Notes: generated from the letters alone by a model not told the origin. Counted from the first letter of the stretch, positions 11,217-22,332 are shown. The stretch: DNA of 64,000 nucleotides from Celoporthe dispersa (GCA_016584495.1 WAID01000003.1:1488001-1552000), one strand, 5' to 3'. Program-made: numbers and translations.

Positions 11217-13098
11217 TCAATCGCCATCCCAGTGCCTCCTACTGATAATAATCGGCCTCGCGGGGTCCCACGGTCCGTAGATCTCGTTCTTGTATTTTTG
11301 TAATCCAATCAGCCACCAGCTGCACCCGCCCATAGCGACCGCAGAGATCAGACAGCCCACGACCATACCCAACAGGCCGCTCTTCCAGGGCCAGGGGCGG
11401 CGGCGCAGGCAGCCGGCGTCTCGCAGTCTGCTGCGCCGAGGATCATGCCCACGCCGCCCCCGGCGCCGAGGACGAGGAGCACCGTTAGGACGACGTGGTA
11501 CCGCCATGAGCGGTGGCGTGCGTACCGCCTGAAGACGGGGAACAGCCCAAAGACCTCGATGGAGAAGAGGGTCAGGCTGAACACCTGGCCTGTGGAGGGC
11601 AGCCGGCTCGCGAGCACGGTAGACGCCATCAGCGCGGCGTTTGTAGAGAGCGAGGCTACCGGGAACTTGTTCACGCCGACCCAGGTTCCCGAGTAGTCAA
11701 AAAAGAAGATGTTGATAGCAAGAAGCCAGAAGGACATAGCCCAGATGCTGTCGGAGGACGTGGACCTGGTCAGGGACTTTAGGATGGGGGAGAGGCCAAG
11801 CAATGTGAAGTAGATGAGGATAGCAGACTTGATGGTGTTCATGCGGAGGTGGGCCCGGCCGCCTCGCAGCGGAGACGAGGGCCTGTGTCGAGGTGGTGAT
11901 AGGCTGGACCGGTCGGTGGGCGAAGACGTGCGCCGGGACGTGGTGCGCCCGGTATTTGTGCCGGTCATGCTTCCTTGGGATGCTGCTGATACAAGTGACG
12001 ATGCTGAGGTGGAGTATGGCTTCGACGAGAGCACGTGATCCGCGCCGCTGCCGGCCGCGCCCGACAGCTGCGCGTGGCTGGGTGGGCTGAGCAGGTTGGT
12101 GGTCGAGTTCTCGGCCGACGGCAGGGTAGACACGCTGCTGTCTGTTGCGGTCATGGCCTGCGATGTCGGGATCAGGTCCTCGATCTGTGGCCCGCTGACG
12201 CTGCCGCCGGCCCCCGAGCTTCTCTTCTCGTCGCTCTGGAGCCGGGCGGACCTGCGGTATCGACTCGCGTTGATGGATCTCGTCCTATGCAGACCCTCGA
12301 GGTCGTCGTTCTCGGTCTCCTTGCCCACCCACCAGTCCCACAGGATCCAGCCGACAGATGTAGCGATGCTGCCCCAGCCGACGACGGCCACGGGGCTCAC
12401 GCGCTGCAGGTGGATGCCTACGAAGCAGACCACGAATATGATGACGGTGCAGACATGCTGGACGATGACCGTCGAGTCGGCGACCAGGGGCCAGAACTCG
12501 TAGGGCTTGAGCCGGGGGTTGCGCTGGAGGTTCTCGAGAAACGTCGCCTGGTCGGTAAAGTTATCTGAGTCTGCGGCGGGCGGGTCAAACCTGCCATTAG
12601 CAAGTGGCTGGCGCCGGGCCTCCTGTATCCCACCGACGACGACGACGACGACAACAACAACAACTTACATGACTGCTTCACCCACAGCAGTTTCTTCCAC
12701 GGCCTCTTCCTCCTCCGGCTGTGGCTCCTGCTGCCCGGCTCCTTGCTGCGCATCCGCAGACGCCGCGAGACGACATCGCTGGTGCCATTCGGGGTCGACT
12801 CGAAGCCGTTCCAGCGGCCTGGGGGCGACGCCGCGAGAAAGGCATCCTCGGGCGCAAGATGCGAGGGATCTGGACGCCCCTTCTGGACCTGCTGGTGCTG
12901 CTGCTGCTGTTGTTGCTGTGGTCGCGGGCGGGTCCCCGTAGCAGCGATGGTCCGGGAGGGGGTCGGGGCCGTGACTGAACGGGCCAGAGGAGGTATAATA
13001 TGGTCGTCACGGGGCGTGGGGGTGAGGGCAGCAGAGGTCTGCAGCCCTGGAGAGGGTGCCATGGCGGCTATACGGACACGCGTGATGACCCCATCCAC
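11217..13098 (-). CDS. gpi2: GPI N-acetylglucosaminyltransferase subunit GPI2/PIG-C (one frameshift)
   Basis: Subunit of the ER complex that transfers GlcNAc to phosphatidylinositol, the first step of GPI-anchor synthesis; about 594 aa, multi-pass. Exon 1 (13098-12669) has a disordered, Q-rich N-terminus and ends PWKKLLWVKQS. An intron at 12571-12668 (GTAAGT...GCCGCAG) restores SYSDNFTDQATFLENLQRN, matching the conserved KQxYPDNYTD region. Then follow FVVCFVGIHLQRVSPVAVVG, a long polar insert, and membrane segments (SAILIYFTLLGLSPILKSL, WLLAINIFFFDYSGTW). Near 11430-11470 the frame changes by one base after GAGGGVGMILG; the proper C-terminus is GMVVGCLISAVAMGGCSWW...LQKYKNEIYGPWDPARP, ending at 11217. 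An alternative start is MAPSPG at 13062. Confidence 0.88.
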
Positions 13099-16000
13099 GA
13101 GCGCGCCGTTGGTACTGATGATTGGGGGGGGGTACGATGTGGGTAAGACTGGGTGGTGGTGTGCTGGTGTTTTGTTCGGAGCTGATTTGGTAGCAGACTG
13201 ACGTAGCGCGTATTTAGTAGCTAATGGTAGTGCCTAAGTTTAGCGGCAGTGAAATTGGACCACTCTGTACTGAGCGATAAGAGATAAGAAGGGGGAAAAG
13301 GTGGCGCCGGTTGCCGACACATCAGCCACATGCGGCCGCCACAGTGGCTCGAGAGCTGAGCTCCTCCTGCGCCTCTGGAATGTCCTCTCCGTTTTCGTGG
13401 ACCGCGTCCCACACTCACGCAAACAGACTGGGACCCCAACCCACCGCTCTCTACTTGCGGGCCTTGCAGCTGTGCCTTATCTGGCGAGATAATACAGGCG
13501 AACAGGTGGGTTTTCGTCCTGCCTTGTTCCCGCAGCTTCAGCTTCGTGCGAGACGAGACAAGTCACCTGTCAGGCCTGAGCGCCGTCCCCCCCCCCCCCA
13601 ATGACCGATCCCCCTTGGCCCGACCATCTCCTCCCCTACTGCCACCACAGACTACAGTGCTGTGAGCTGAGACCTTCCTCCCCCCTTCAGCATTGCGCCC
13701 AAGAGTCGAGACACTCCACTTCCATGTCTTGGCTGGGGACCTGTCATTCGCATACTTTGTACCATGGTACGCAGGAAAAAATGTCTCACTGTTGTACATT
13801 ACTACAAATCTGTCCAACTGTCACCGCATGCAGATAAACAGCATCCTAAAAGGAGGGAGGGAGAGAGACAGAGAGAGAGAGAGAGGAAAAGAGAAAGAAA
13901 TCAAGAAAAAGACCCCCGCCGGGGCGACCAACCTGTCGCAGGCATGACCCGACATGACTGGTTTAGGATGGAGCTCTGTTCTCCCGGTAGTGCAGCAGAC
14001 GGCCAACAGGACATGAACCCCGAGAGAAGAAACACGTCGCAGGGTTGACTGGTACCGTCATCTCTCTCTCTTTAGCCTTGAGCTTCTAGAGTTCAAGGTT
14101 TGATGGTTCAACCTGCTAGGCCTCAGCTAGCCCCGATGATGGTTATTATGGGAATCCCACGCACAAAAAGGACTGTCTGCCGGGAGAGAGAGAGAGGAGG
14201 AGGGTGTGCAGCCAGTTACGAGGAGGAGGCAGTGCTCTCCTGTCCCCCCCATGGGGTTTTGTTCAGATGGAACTCGTCTCGTATTACTCTACACCTGGAC
14301 CCGTGCTTGGCGTCGGACGGCGCAACACACGAGGCGTCAGGCACAACATCCAAGCGGCCGATAGTGACGCCCCCAAAGGTTTGCTGGTCCGGGCCCAGCC
14401 TGGCCAGGAGGATTCCCGCTGCGGCTGGCGGGCGCATCAAGGCTGCTACCGAGGCTCTCACGAGACCTGACGCCCACCGCGGCTGGACCACGACTCCCTC
14501 GCGCGACGGGGGCAGGCGTTCTGGAACGAGGTGGCGCCAGAGAGCCAGGACGCTAGAGGGAGGACGTCCCACCGGGCTGCCCTGCCCACCCGGAGAAGCC
14601 ACGAGGATCCATTCGAACCAGCATGTGCTGTGACCCGACCGACCTCGTCCCGCAGCCTCTGGTCAGAGGGGACGACGGGGGAGGCGGAGCCCGTGACAGT
14701 GTCGACCTGGCGAAACACCGTCCCATTTAAGGTCCTGGAGGGTGATCTCTTAAAACAACAAACCAGCGCTTCTTCGCTGGCCGGCTGATGTGCTGCACCA
14801 TTTAAGCTTGAAATTTAGCGTTTGCATGGCGCCCGACAAGGGAGGAAGCGTCCCGCCTCCTCGTCCTCCTCTGCAGCGTGTGCACGCAGCGTGCATAGTA
14901 AGTGGGTTTGGTAAGCTACTGTCCACACGTGGTAGGTCGCATCCAGCCTAATTGGATCGCCTCCACAGCAAATCCCTGTGCAGATGGCCCTCGAACAGGA
15001 AACTCGACATGGATGAAGGGCGAGGGGAAGAGAGGGGGGGAGAAAGAAAAAAGCGGCCCCTCGAGTTCCGCTGTTGCTTGCGGTCCCTGCCGCACACGGC
15101 TTACAAGCTATACAGCCTTCTTCTTCACCTGACCTCTTGCAACGTGCTCGGGTGTATGGATTCGGAGCGCCTTGTTCGGGATCGTATTAGTGGGTGGTGG
15201 GCATTGAGGTAATTATCTTATATGATCCTCCAACACATACCAGTACTTTGATCACCTCTGTCCGCCCACCCTCGCCCTGCTCTCGTCACTGCATCTGTCT
15301 GTCGGCCCTGGCATGCAAATATCACAACAACAAAGTACAGATCAAATTTATCATCGACCTACACAGCATTCCCTCCATCTCTTGGCGATTCCTCAGGGCA
15401 AGTATAACCTGCCCCGACTCCCATCCATCTCCCCTTTCCTGGAGGCCTTCCCGTCCACCCCACGCGAAGCTGTTTCACCTCGCTCGGGACCCCGGCCACT
15501 TTTGTGACGCCTCACCAGGACCCAAAACCCTATCGAGCGAGATCAAAGCCTTTTTCTTCCCCTTCATCTTCTTGGTCGGAATTTTTTGCCGACGGCCGGT
15601 CACCTATTTTTTTTTTATTAAACCCCCCCCCCCTTCGTTCGCCACTTTTCGTCTCGTTTCCTGCTCGACTGGGAAAGCGGCCCCTTGGTCTCGTGCGATC
15701 TCGGGCGAAACAGGAGGCCATAGAGGAGAAGAGGAGAATAAGACGAAGAAGAAGCAACACGATACTTAACTCCACAGGTTAGGCACGCCCGTGGCATTTG
15801 TTTTTTTTTCTTCTTCTCCTCTTTCTCGGAAATCTTTTCTGGATCTCGACACGCCGGCACGTCCCATTTGTCTTAGACAGGCTCAAGACATCACATTCAT
15901 TACCCCCCCCCCCCTCAGGCAGGAGAGCCACCACACCACACCTTAATTCCCCATAATTTATATTTCTTGTTGCCCTCTCTCTCTCTCTCTCTCCACAGGA

Positions 16001-16127
16001 CTCTTCGGGGACGGGCCCTGGCTGATCTCCCTGTCAACGTCTCCCACCTCTCCGTGCACGGGAGAGAACCACACACACACACACCCACATACACACACAA
16101 GGACAGACAAGACAGGTCCGCCACAAC
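13099..16127. other. intergenic, no gene seen
   Basis: About 3 kb between divergent genes. It holds C12 near 13589-13600, a GA microsatellite at about 13861-13884, a 12-bp palindrome (gtaccatggtac, 13759-13770), C/T-rich leader sequence (15540-15920) and TC and AC repeats (15978-15993, 16070-16098). The right end is very likely the 5' UTR of the gene at 16128. No other coding region recognised. Confidence 0.5.
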
Positions 16128-16935
16128 ATGAAGGCCGGCTACCTCCTCAGCTCCCTGTGCCTCGCGCCGCCGGCACTGGCCGCGCCGCTGGCCCACCAGA
16201 CATCCGTCCTCATCGCCGGGGCCTCCACCAGGACCGTCGTCCTCCGGACAGGCTCTCAGCCGTCCCTCCTCGGAGGAGGAGGACCGCACGCCATCGGGAA
16301 CCCGAGGCCCAAGACGCCAGCAGAGGACGCACCGCCCTCGGCCTCGCTGGACTCGGAACGGCCCCTCACCACGGCAGAGCTCATGGCCCTCTCGAACCCG
16401 GCCATCTTGTCGGCGCCGTCGGGCGGGGAGGGCTCGGCGGAGAAGCCCTTGGCAGCAGCCCGGGGCGCGGTCTCGGTCGGCGCCCTCGTCGCTCCAGGGG
16501 GCCAGGCCAGGGAACCTGGCGCGGGTTTTTGGTGTCGACAGCGTCAAGCCGTATCTCGTCCCGGGGTATTATGTCTCCTCGCAGCGCGCAGACGTGCTCG
16601 TGGTGGCCTTGATCCTGGCGTTCGTGCTGGTCGTCTCGCGGTCGAGACCTCGGGTCTCGTGGTTGGAGTGTAGGGTCTCCCCCCCCTCCCTTCCTTGATC
16701 TTGTTCGTGGCGGCTGACCTGCGTGTATAGCGTGTCGAAGATCTTCCGATGCGGGAAGGCCAGGCGGTGTGTAGAGGACAGGGAACGGGGCCCGGTCGTC
16801 GGCCTGGTGATCATGGACTGTGGGCTGGACAGCGATGATGAGGATCTCGCGCCGTTTGGTGGGTACAGGGTCCGCGGTGAGCAGAGGGGCTTGAGGTTGC
16901 CCGAGAAGCTGGACGAGAAGGCCGCCTTGATATGA
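16128..16935 (+). CDS. secreted/membrane protein with signal peptide and C-terminal TM segment (two compensating frameshifts)
   Basis: Start ATG 16128 with a signal peptide (MKAGYLLSSLCLAPPALAAP). A Pro/Ala/Ser-rich luminal part follows (PLTTAELMALSNPAI), then a conserved-looking block, NLARVFGVDSVKPYLVPGYY, and a hydrophobic segment, ADVLVVALILAFVLVV. That block is in the second frame: removing one G from the G5 run 16497-16501 enters it, and adding one base near 16632-16640 returns to the first (AVETSGLVVGV). An intron at 16670-16730 (GTAGGG, branch GCTGAC, TATAG) then joins V-SKIFRCGKARRCVEDRERG in frame, with the stop at 16935. Total about 248 aa. I know it only as a fungal hypothetical type. 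The phase match across the intron supports the model. Confidence 0.65.
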
Positions 16936-17480
16936 TGGCATCCTTCTGCCAGGGTGTCCAGGCATGGACCGGCATGCCCTTCCTTTTCTTTCTTGAATAA
17001 TCTTTTTTTTCTCTTCCTCTTTTAGCGAATGTTCATGATCTGCAGCGATGGCGCGTTGGTTGCTTTACCGCTCACATCTCTGACCGCATCGCCGTGGAGA
17101 CTACCTGTGATATGTGTTTTTCATGCAGAGCTCTCTGTGTTGGTCGACAGCACACGCAGTGGATGTACACAGCAGGGCTCTACCTATATGGCTTCAGAAG
17201 GGCACGGGAGAGACGCGTTGCGTTGGACCTGCGGGGCCCAGGGCGTCTTCTGTCCTGTGGCCATGATCAGTGCAGTCAGTTGCCCTTGGCAGCCAGCCTG
17301 TCGTGTCAGACCTGGGCCAGCTGAGCGAGCCTCTGGACGTGCGGTGTTGTTGTCATTCACATGCGATAGGGACGACTGCCCCAAGAACGTGTCAAGTAGA
17401 AAGAGGAAGCGATTTTATGGTCCTATTCTCGGCTGTTTGTATATATACACAGGACCTGCCCTAACCGGCCAGTCACATTA
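16936..17480. other. intergenic, no gene seen
   Basis: Probable 3' UTR of the upstream gene. No coding or RNA feature recognised. Confidence 0.45.
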
Positions 17481-18052
17481 CAGGCGGTAATGGACCGCCT
17501 TCTTCCTCGAGTACCGCCCAAGGACAGCTTCGTCCTCCTGGACAAACGAGGACCAGCCCACCTGGCAGCTCCACCTCGACCAGTCTTCTCATCCCCCCCC
17601 CCCCCCGAGGCAGGATCAGCGCCTCTAATTATAATTGTTTTTGGGGGGAGGGAGGGAAACCGGACGTCTTGGAGGAGGGAGAGGAGGGGACCAAGTATAG
17701 GGAGGGGGTGATCAGTCCCCTCGGTCCTCCTCCCTCCCAACACGGAGGTTGTGGTGGCCGTGGAGGGGCCCCATCTGTTGAAGGGGAGGAGGGGACCAGG
17801 CATGGAGGGGGCCAGGGCGAGCATCGATGCTCAGTGCCCCCCTCGGTCCCCCTCCCCCCCTTCGCCCCAACAAGGACGTTGTGATGATGGTGAAGGGGCC
17901 CCCGGTATGTTGCCCAATGGTGACCGGGGGCCCCAACCGTCAGTGGGCGTTGGGGGACCGAGACCTGCTCGGTCCCCCCACTGCTCAGTCCCCCCTCGGT
18001 CCTCCTTCCCTCCCAGACACTAAGGTGGTGTGTGGTTGTGGAGGGCCCCCTC

Positions 18053-18060
<8 letters not shown>
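17481..18060. repeat. GC-rich imperfect tandem repeat
   Basis: Repeats of about 120-155 bp, each starting near cagtcccccctcggtcc (about 17715, 17832, 17985), followed by a CCCTCCC stretch, a GTTGTG segment and a GGGGCCCC motif. A hairpin, tgggggaccgag-ACCTG-ctcggtcccccca, lies at 17951-17980. Dense G and C runs make G-quadruplex formation possible. Protein frames through it are Pro/Gly-rich and probably not real. Confidence 0.65.
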
Positions 18061-18067
<7 letters not shown>

Positions 18068-18084
<17 letters not shown>

Positions 18085-18088
18085 TTTT
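18068..18088. repeat. T21 tract beside a 14-bp palindrome
   Basis: (TG)n followed by 21 T, then agt and the perfect palindrome gagagggccctctc (18092-18105). A related gagggccccctct lies on the other side (about 18039-18052). On the minus strand this reads as a poly(A) tract between two similar GC palindromes, as might be left by a retrotransposed sequence; this is inference only. Confidence 0.5.
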
Positions 18089-18264
18089 AGTGAGAGGGCC
18101 CTCTCCGATGTGGAAATTTTGTGTATTCAAAGGGCCATAGGTGGTGTCGTCGGGGGAGGGACGCCCTGCACACAGGCTTGGAGGTGTCGAGGGGTGTCGA
18201 TATTTCTTGTTTTCCTCGTCTTGGACGTTGCTGATGTGATGGTCAAGCTGCAGCCAACAACAAT

Positions 18265-18760
18265 CTGTAAGTAGTCTCAGGTTAGCTGATGTCAGTTGGG
18301 GAAAAGGTGCAGACAAGATCACATACCACAGGTCACAGCCAAGATGTTGCCATACTGGGCTCGCTTGTTGGAAAAAGGCATCAATGGTAAGGGCGAGGGG
18401 CGAGGAGACTTGTCGAGCAATATCGAGACAGGGCTTGGTGCTCGCCGCCAGCAACACACCTGTCAATTGACCTCAAGTCAGCTCATGTGAGTTGGAATGG
18501 TGGCAGCAGACAAGACAACATACCATGAGACTGTTGCATCTGGGCTTGTTAACCATTGTTGGATCGAGTGTGGTGGTGGGGGAAGGAAGAAGAGGAGGAA
18601 GAGGGTGAAGGAGGAGGAGGAGGAGGGAGAGGGTGGAGGGGAAGGAAGAGGTTCAACCTGCCCCCTCTCCCTCATTGTAGATGATTATCAGCAACAACTG
18701 TAAGTGGTTTCCAAGTTTAGCTGGTGTGAGGCTTGGAAGGGTGAGAAGAAGATGACATAC
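18265..18760 (-). repeat. three homologous intron-like units
   Basis: On the minus strand three stretches, 18698-18760 (63 nt), 18460-18523 (64 nt) and 18265-18326 (62 nt), each begin GTATGT, contain GCTAAA, GCTGAC or GCTAAC at the branch position, and end TTACAG or TTGACAG. They are alignable along their whole length (shared TCTTGTCTGC and AACTCACAT-like blocks). Flanking sequence is also related: each is followed by TTGTTGCTGG-like sequence, and the lower two are preceded by CCAACAA...GCCCAG. The two spacers are 174 and 133 nt, so a conserved coding phase is not maintained. They lie downstream of the ankyrin/BTB gene on the same strand. Confidence 0.65.
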
Positions 18761-18866
18761 CAGCGCCGCACATTGCTGGCGACGATGGAAGAGGGAGGGA
18801 GGCAGCAGCGGGCAGCTGCCAGCGCGGCCTGATGCTGCCTCCCCCCTCCATGGGGTGACCAGAGCT

Positions 18867-18918
18867 GGGGCTCTCATCCTTGGTGCTGTTCACAGGTGGT
18901 CACCAGGATGAGAGCCCC
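18867..18918. repeat. inverted repeat (hairpin)
   Basis: Arms ggggctctcatccttggtg (18867-18885) and caccaggatgagagcccc (18901-18918) pair over 18 bp with one bulged T and a 15-nt loop. Far longer than expected by chance; no protein-coding role seen. Confidence 0.75.
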
Positions 18919-19622
18919 TTGGCTGATCAGAGAGTAGTGGTTTTGATGGTGGGGAGGAGAAAGAAGGAAAAGGGAAGAAGAAAAAAAAAGCAGGATCTTG
19001 GCTTCAGGCAGCGACATTATATAGTAATTACTGGCATGCACGGACCAGCTGCTCCTGCTTTCGACCGCCTTCCTAGTTGGTATTGTAGAAAATGATCAGA
19101 CGAAGGTGCCTGGCTATTGGGGGGAATGGGGTACAATGGCAGTTGGGGTGTAGGCTGGCTACTGCATGGCCTGCCTGCAGTGGGGGGAGGGAGGAGGAGG
19201 AAAGAACGCCAGATGCTGGGCAGGGGGGAGTAGAGAGCTCTTGCTTATATTGTTGTAGGTGCAGAGGAGCAGCCATCTTCCTGGTCTATGGCACATGTAG
19301 CATGCTGTCCCTCGTGGGTGGGAGGAGCTACAGGCACTGGAGTCACCAGGTGCAGGTTTTTCAGAGACAGAGGCTCCCCTGTAGAGCCTCAGGATAACTA
19401 TGTACTGTAGCAACAGGAAGGGAGATGGATTCTCCTGGCTGGTGTCTGGGTGACTACTTAAGTACGTAGAGTACTTGTCATTCATATAATCACAGTCAGG
19501 CCAAGAGAACAACCTCGACAGAGACACAAACATGAACAGAGCAGAAGGTGCTGAGGGAAACCATCTACTGTATCATTGGTGTCTTGATCTACATACTTGG
19601 CAGGGCAGGCCTGCCAGGAGGT
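18919..19622. other. intergenic / 3' UTR of ankyrin-BTB gene
   Basis: Purine-rich (18950-18990, 19180-19230) with no coding frame I would support. Probably the 3' UTR of the minus-strand gene starting at 21685. Confidence 0.45.
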
Positions 19623-21685
19623 CTATGCATCTAGCTGGAGCCTCTCCAGCATGTCATCAATCTTTCTAAGCAGGATCTGATAGTTCTGTGCATCAAGGTC
19701 AAACCCATCAACCACCTCTGCACCATCTAGGGTCCGGACAGTGCCACCAGCCTGTGCAGCAGGTACCTGGTGCCCTGTGCTGTCTGCCGCCAGAGCAGCC
19801 ATGTCAGGTCCTCCTCCTCCTCCCCCCTGGCCCCCTGCCTCGCCCTCAGACACCCAGTCATCAAACCCGGTATCCTCGAACCGCAGGCGGAAACGCTCCG
19901 ACAGGTAGTACCGGATGTCATCAAGCAGCTCGATCGTATCTGTCTCCTGCCTGTCCCTGACCCTGGAGGCCGACTCCTGGATGAGCTCGGCGAACTCTGG
20001 CTCGTCAATGTAGTCCTCCAGTCGGTATGCCAGGTACCGGCCGGCAAACTCCTCCAGGCGCTGGACGCGGAGGTCCCATGCGGCATGGATGACATCGTAG
20101 ATATCAATGGGCTCTGTCCCGCCGCCCGTGTCTGCGTCGGGGTCATTGGTGTGGGTCCTGTCGACGAGGATGTTCTGGGTCGCGCTGCCCAGGGTGCTGA
20201 TGGTGACGGCCGCCCTGTTCTTCAGCCTGTCCATGAGGAGCATGTCTGCGGTGTAGAGCAGCTCCAGCGCGAGGTGCAGGGGACAGTCGGCCTTCTCCGT
20301 GTACATGAACTGGAGGATGATCTCCAGGACCTCGGGTATGCAGTCGACCTTGACGATGTGCAGGTGCTCTGCGTCCTGGGCCTCGAGGAAGTCGCTCGAG
20401 AACATGGTCTCGAAGTATGGGCTCCTGATGAGCATGGCCTTGTGCACCGGGTACACGACCGATCTCTTGGGCCTGGAGTTTCCGTTGATGGCCGACGTCT
20501 CTGCGGCATGCCCGATCGGGATACTGCTGGGTCCGTCCGCGGGCGCCGGCGTGTCCATCTCGGGTTCCTCTTCCTCTTCGTCGTCCTCGTCGGCTCGTAT
20601 GAGGCAGTCGGCAAATATGGAGTTCTCGGGTTTCCACCTGATCCTGTCGAGCTTGTCCGTGTCCACGCGCATCTTGTGGCCCAGGACCCGCTGCCGAAAG
20701 AAGGCCTCCACCTGCGACTGTGCCCGCTCGACCTCGTCCTGGTACCTCTGGCGGGCCAGCCTCCGGTCGTCCATGGAGAGCACGGCCTCCCACAGCCGGT
20801 CGATCTCGAGCTGCTTCCTGATCTTGTCCATCTCCTTGAACACCTGCTCCTCGGTCGCGGTGCTCCGCGCGTCCACCAGGTCCCGCGGCATCTCGCCCAG
20901 GTAGAGATACCTGACCACCAGCCGGATCGCCTCGGCGGGCACGGCGCTCGACAGCCTCCAGTGCGTCGTCCCGGGCGCGTCCTCGAGCTTCCGCCTGAAG
21001 TACGGGGTCCTGGACGAGAGCAGGAACTTGTGCAGGTGTAGCTCGTCAGACCCGCAGGTCAGGGTGATGTCTGATGTCCTGGGCGTATCTCTGGTCATCA
21101 GCGAGGTGATGTGTGACGACCACGGCTGCAGCGGGTCTGATGATTTGGAGTAGTCATAGGACAGGAGGAGCTTCCGTATCCTGTCGTTCAGGGCGTTGTA
21201 GACCGCCCTCTCGCCCTGGAAGGTGTTCCTCTCCGCAAGTGCTCCTGTTTTTTCTGACGGTAAGCGTCCCTTCCCCAGGGGGTCCCTCCTCTCGCCTGGC
21301 GGTGAGCTGCTCTGCGTACCTGCTTCTAGGAGGAGCTGGACCAGCTCGAAGTGACCGCACAGGCTGGCCTACAGGCGTTGGGCCCGAGGGCCTCAGGAAT
21401 TAGAGATGACCGGGTCCTCTCGCTCGACCTTCAGGGCAAGGGACGGAGCCCACTCACGACGATCAGAGGCGTGTAGTCAAACCTGTCTTTCCCGTTGATA
21501 TTGACGCCGTTTGACATGAGCTCTTGGCATGTCTTCAGGTCCCCTCTCCGGCAGGCCTCGAGGAACTGTGCAAAGTCAGAGGACTGGTCAAGAGGGTTCT
21601 CATCCCGGAGGACCCCGCTGGCGATGAGCTGGTTCTCGTCCTTCAGCTTGGCCTCCAGCTCATGCTTCCTCAGGATGTCACCCAT
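19623..21685 (-). CDS. ankyrin-repeat and double BTB/POZ protein (ABTB1/Btb3-like)
   Basis: Predicted 632-aa adaptor of the ABTB1 / fission-yeast Btb3 type; such proteins act as substrate receptors of cullin-3 ubiquitin ligases. Three exons, 21685-21458, 21368-21320 and 21244-19623, are joined in phase across introns GTGAGT...TGTAG and GTACGC...AACAG. Ankyrin part: FAQFLEACRRGDLKTCQELM, GKDRFDYTPLIV + ASLCGHFELVQLLLEAG. The first BTB starts near residue 149 (SDITLTCGSDELHLHKFLLS); an acidic linker (DEDDEEEEEPEMD) separates it from the second BTB (VYPVHKAMLIRSPYFETMF, IILQFMYTEKADCPLHLALE). The C-terminus is helical and glycine-rich. No frameshift: 1899 nt form 633 codons. The ATG at 21685 gives MGDILRKHELEAKLKDENQ. 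Divergent from NIMA. Confidence 0.9.
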
Positions 21686-22332
21686 ATTGGTAATATGTGG
21701 AGGGGCTGCCAGCTGAGGAATGAAGAAGACCTGAGACAGGAGGAGGAACCCCCAAGAATTTCTGTCGCTTTGGGGTGAGGTGGTTGGCGGGCACTGCACT
21801 GTAAGCCCTGGGAGTGAAAGAGTACGTCTTGGGCTCTCCCCCGCCTGTAGTGATGATGCACAGGCCACACATTGTTGCCGTCATAGGGGACGTCAGGGGC
21901 CTGGGTGTCTGGCCTGTGGAGAACATGATGCCCCAAATCTGGCAGTCTACAGTGGCTTACAGTGGGTTCATGCACCCCCCTGCCACTTTAGCGCATCCAG
22001 CCCACCCCCCCTGGCCGTTGCCCCTACAACCAGCTCCATTGTCAACATTTGCAGCCAGGCACGACCTGCCGACCTCTGCACTTCATGAGATTTCATACAC
22101 AGCACTACAACTTGGCTGCTGTTTTCTTTTTCCATCCACCCTCAGGCTGTCACCAACCTGTGACTTGCAGCACCAACCTACTAACATCTACAGGTACACC
22201 ACCCTAGGCTCTGTCTTTCAGCTGCTTGATACTCGCTCTTCCCCAACCTGCATGGATCATCACTTCTCTGCTGCTTCTTTTCGTCCTGTTATCCATTGAT
22301 TCTAGCTGTGTGTCGACGTCCAGCATTCCAAG
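21686..22332. promoter_or_regulatory. divergent promoter, ankyrin-BTB / nimA
   Basis: 647 bp between two oppositely directed start codons. On the + strand, CCTACTAACATCTACAG ends at 22193, an exact consensus branch site (TACTAAC) and 3' splice site, so the nimA 5' UTR probably contains an intron. I could not fix its donor. Confidence 0.5.

Noticed and set aside
17481..18090. Gly/Pro-rich frames in the GC repeat as a structural-protein gene
   Set aside because: Frames change between repeat units and are equally open on both strands.
19770..21041. Long antisense frame (423 codons) opposite the ankyrin-BTB gene
   Set aside because: Shadow of a GC-rich coding strand; no domain features, while the opposite strand has clear BTB motifs and phased introns.
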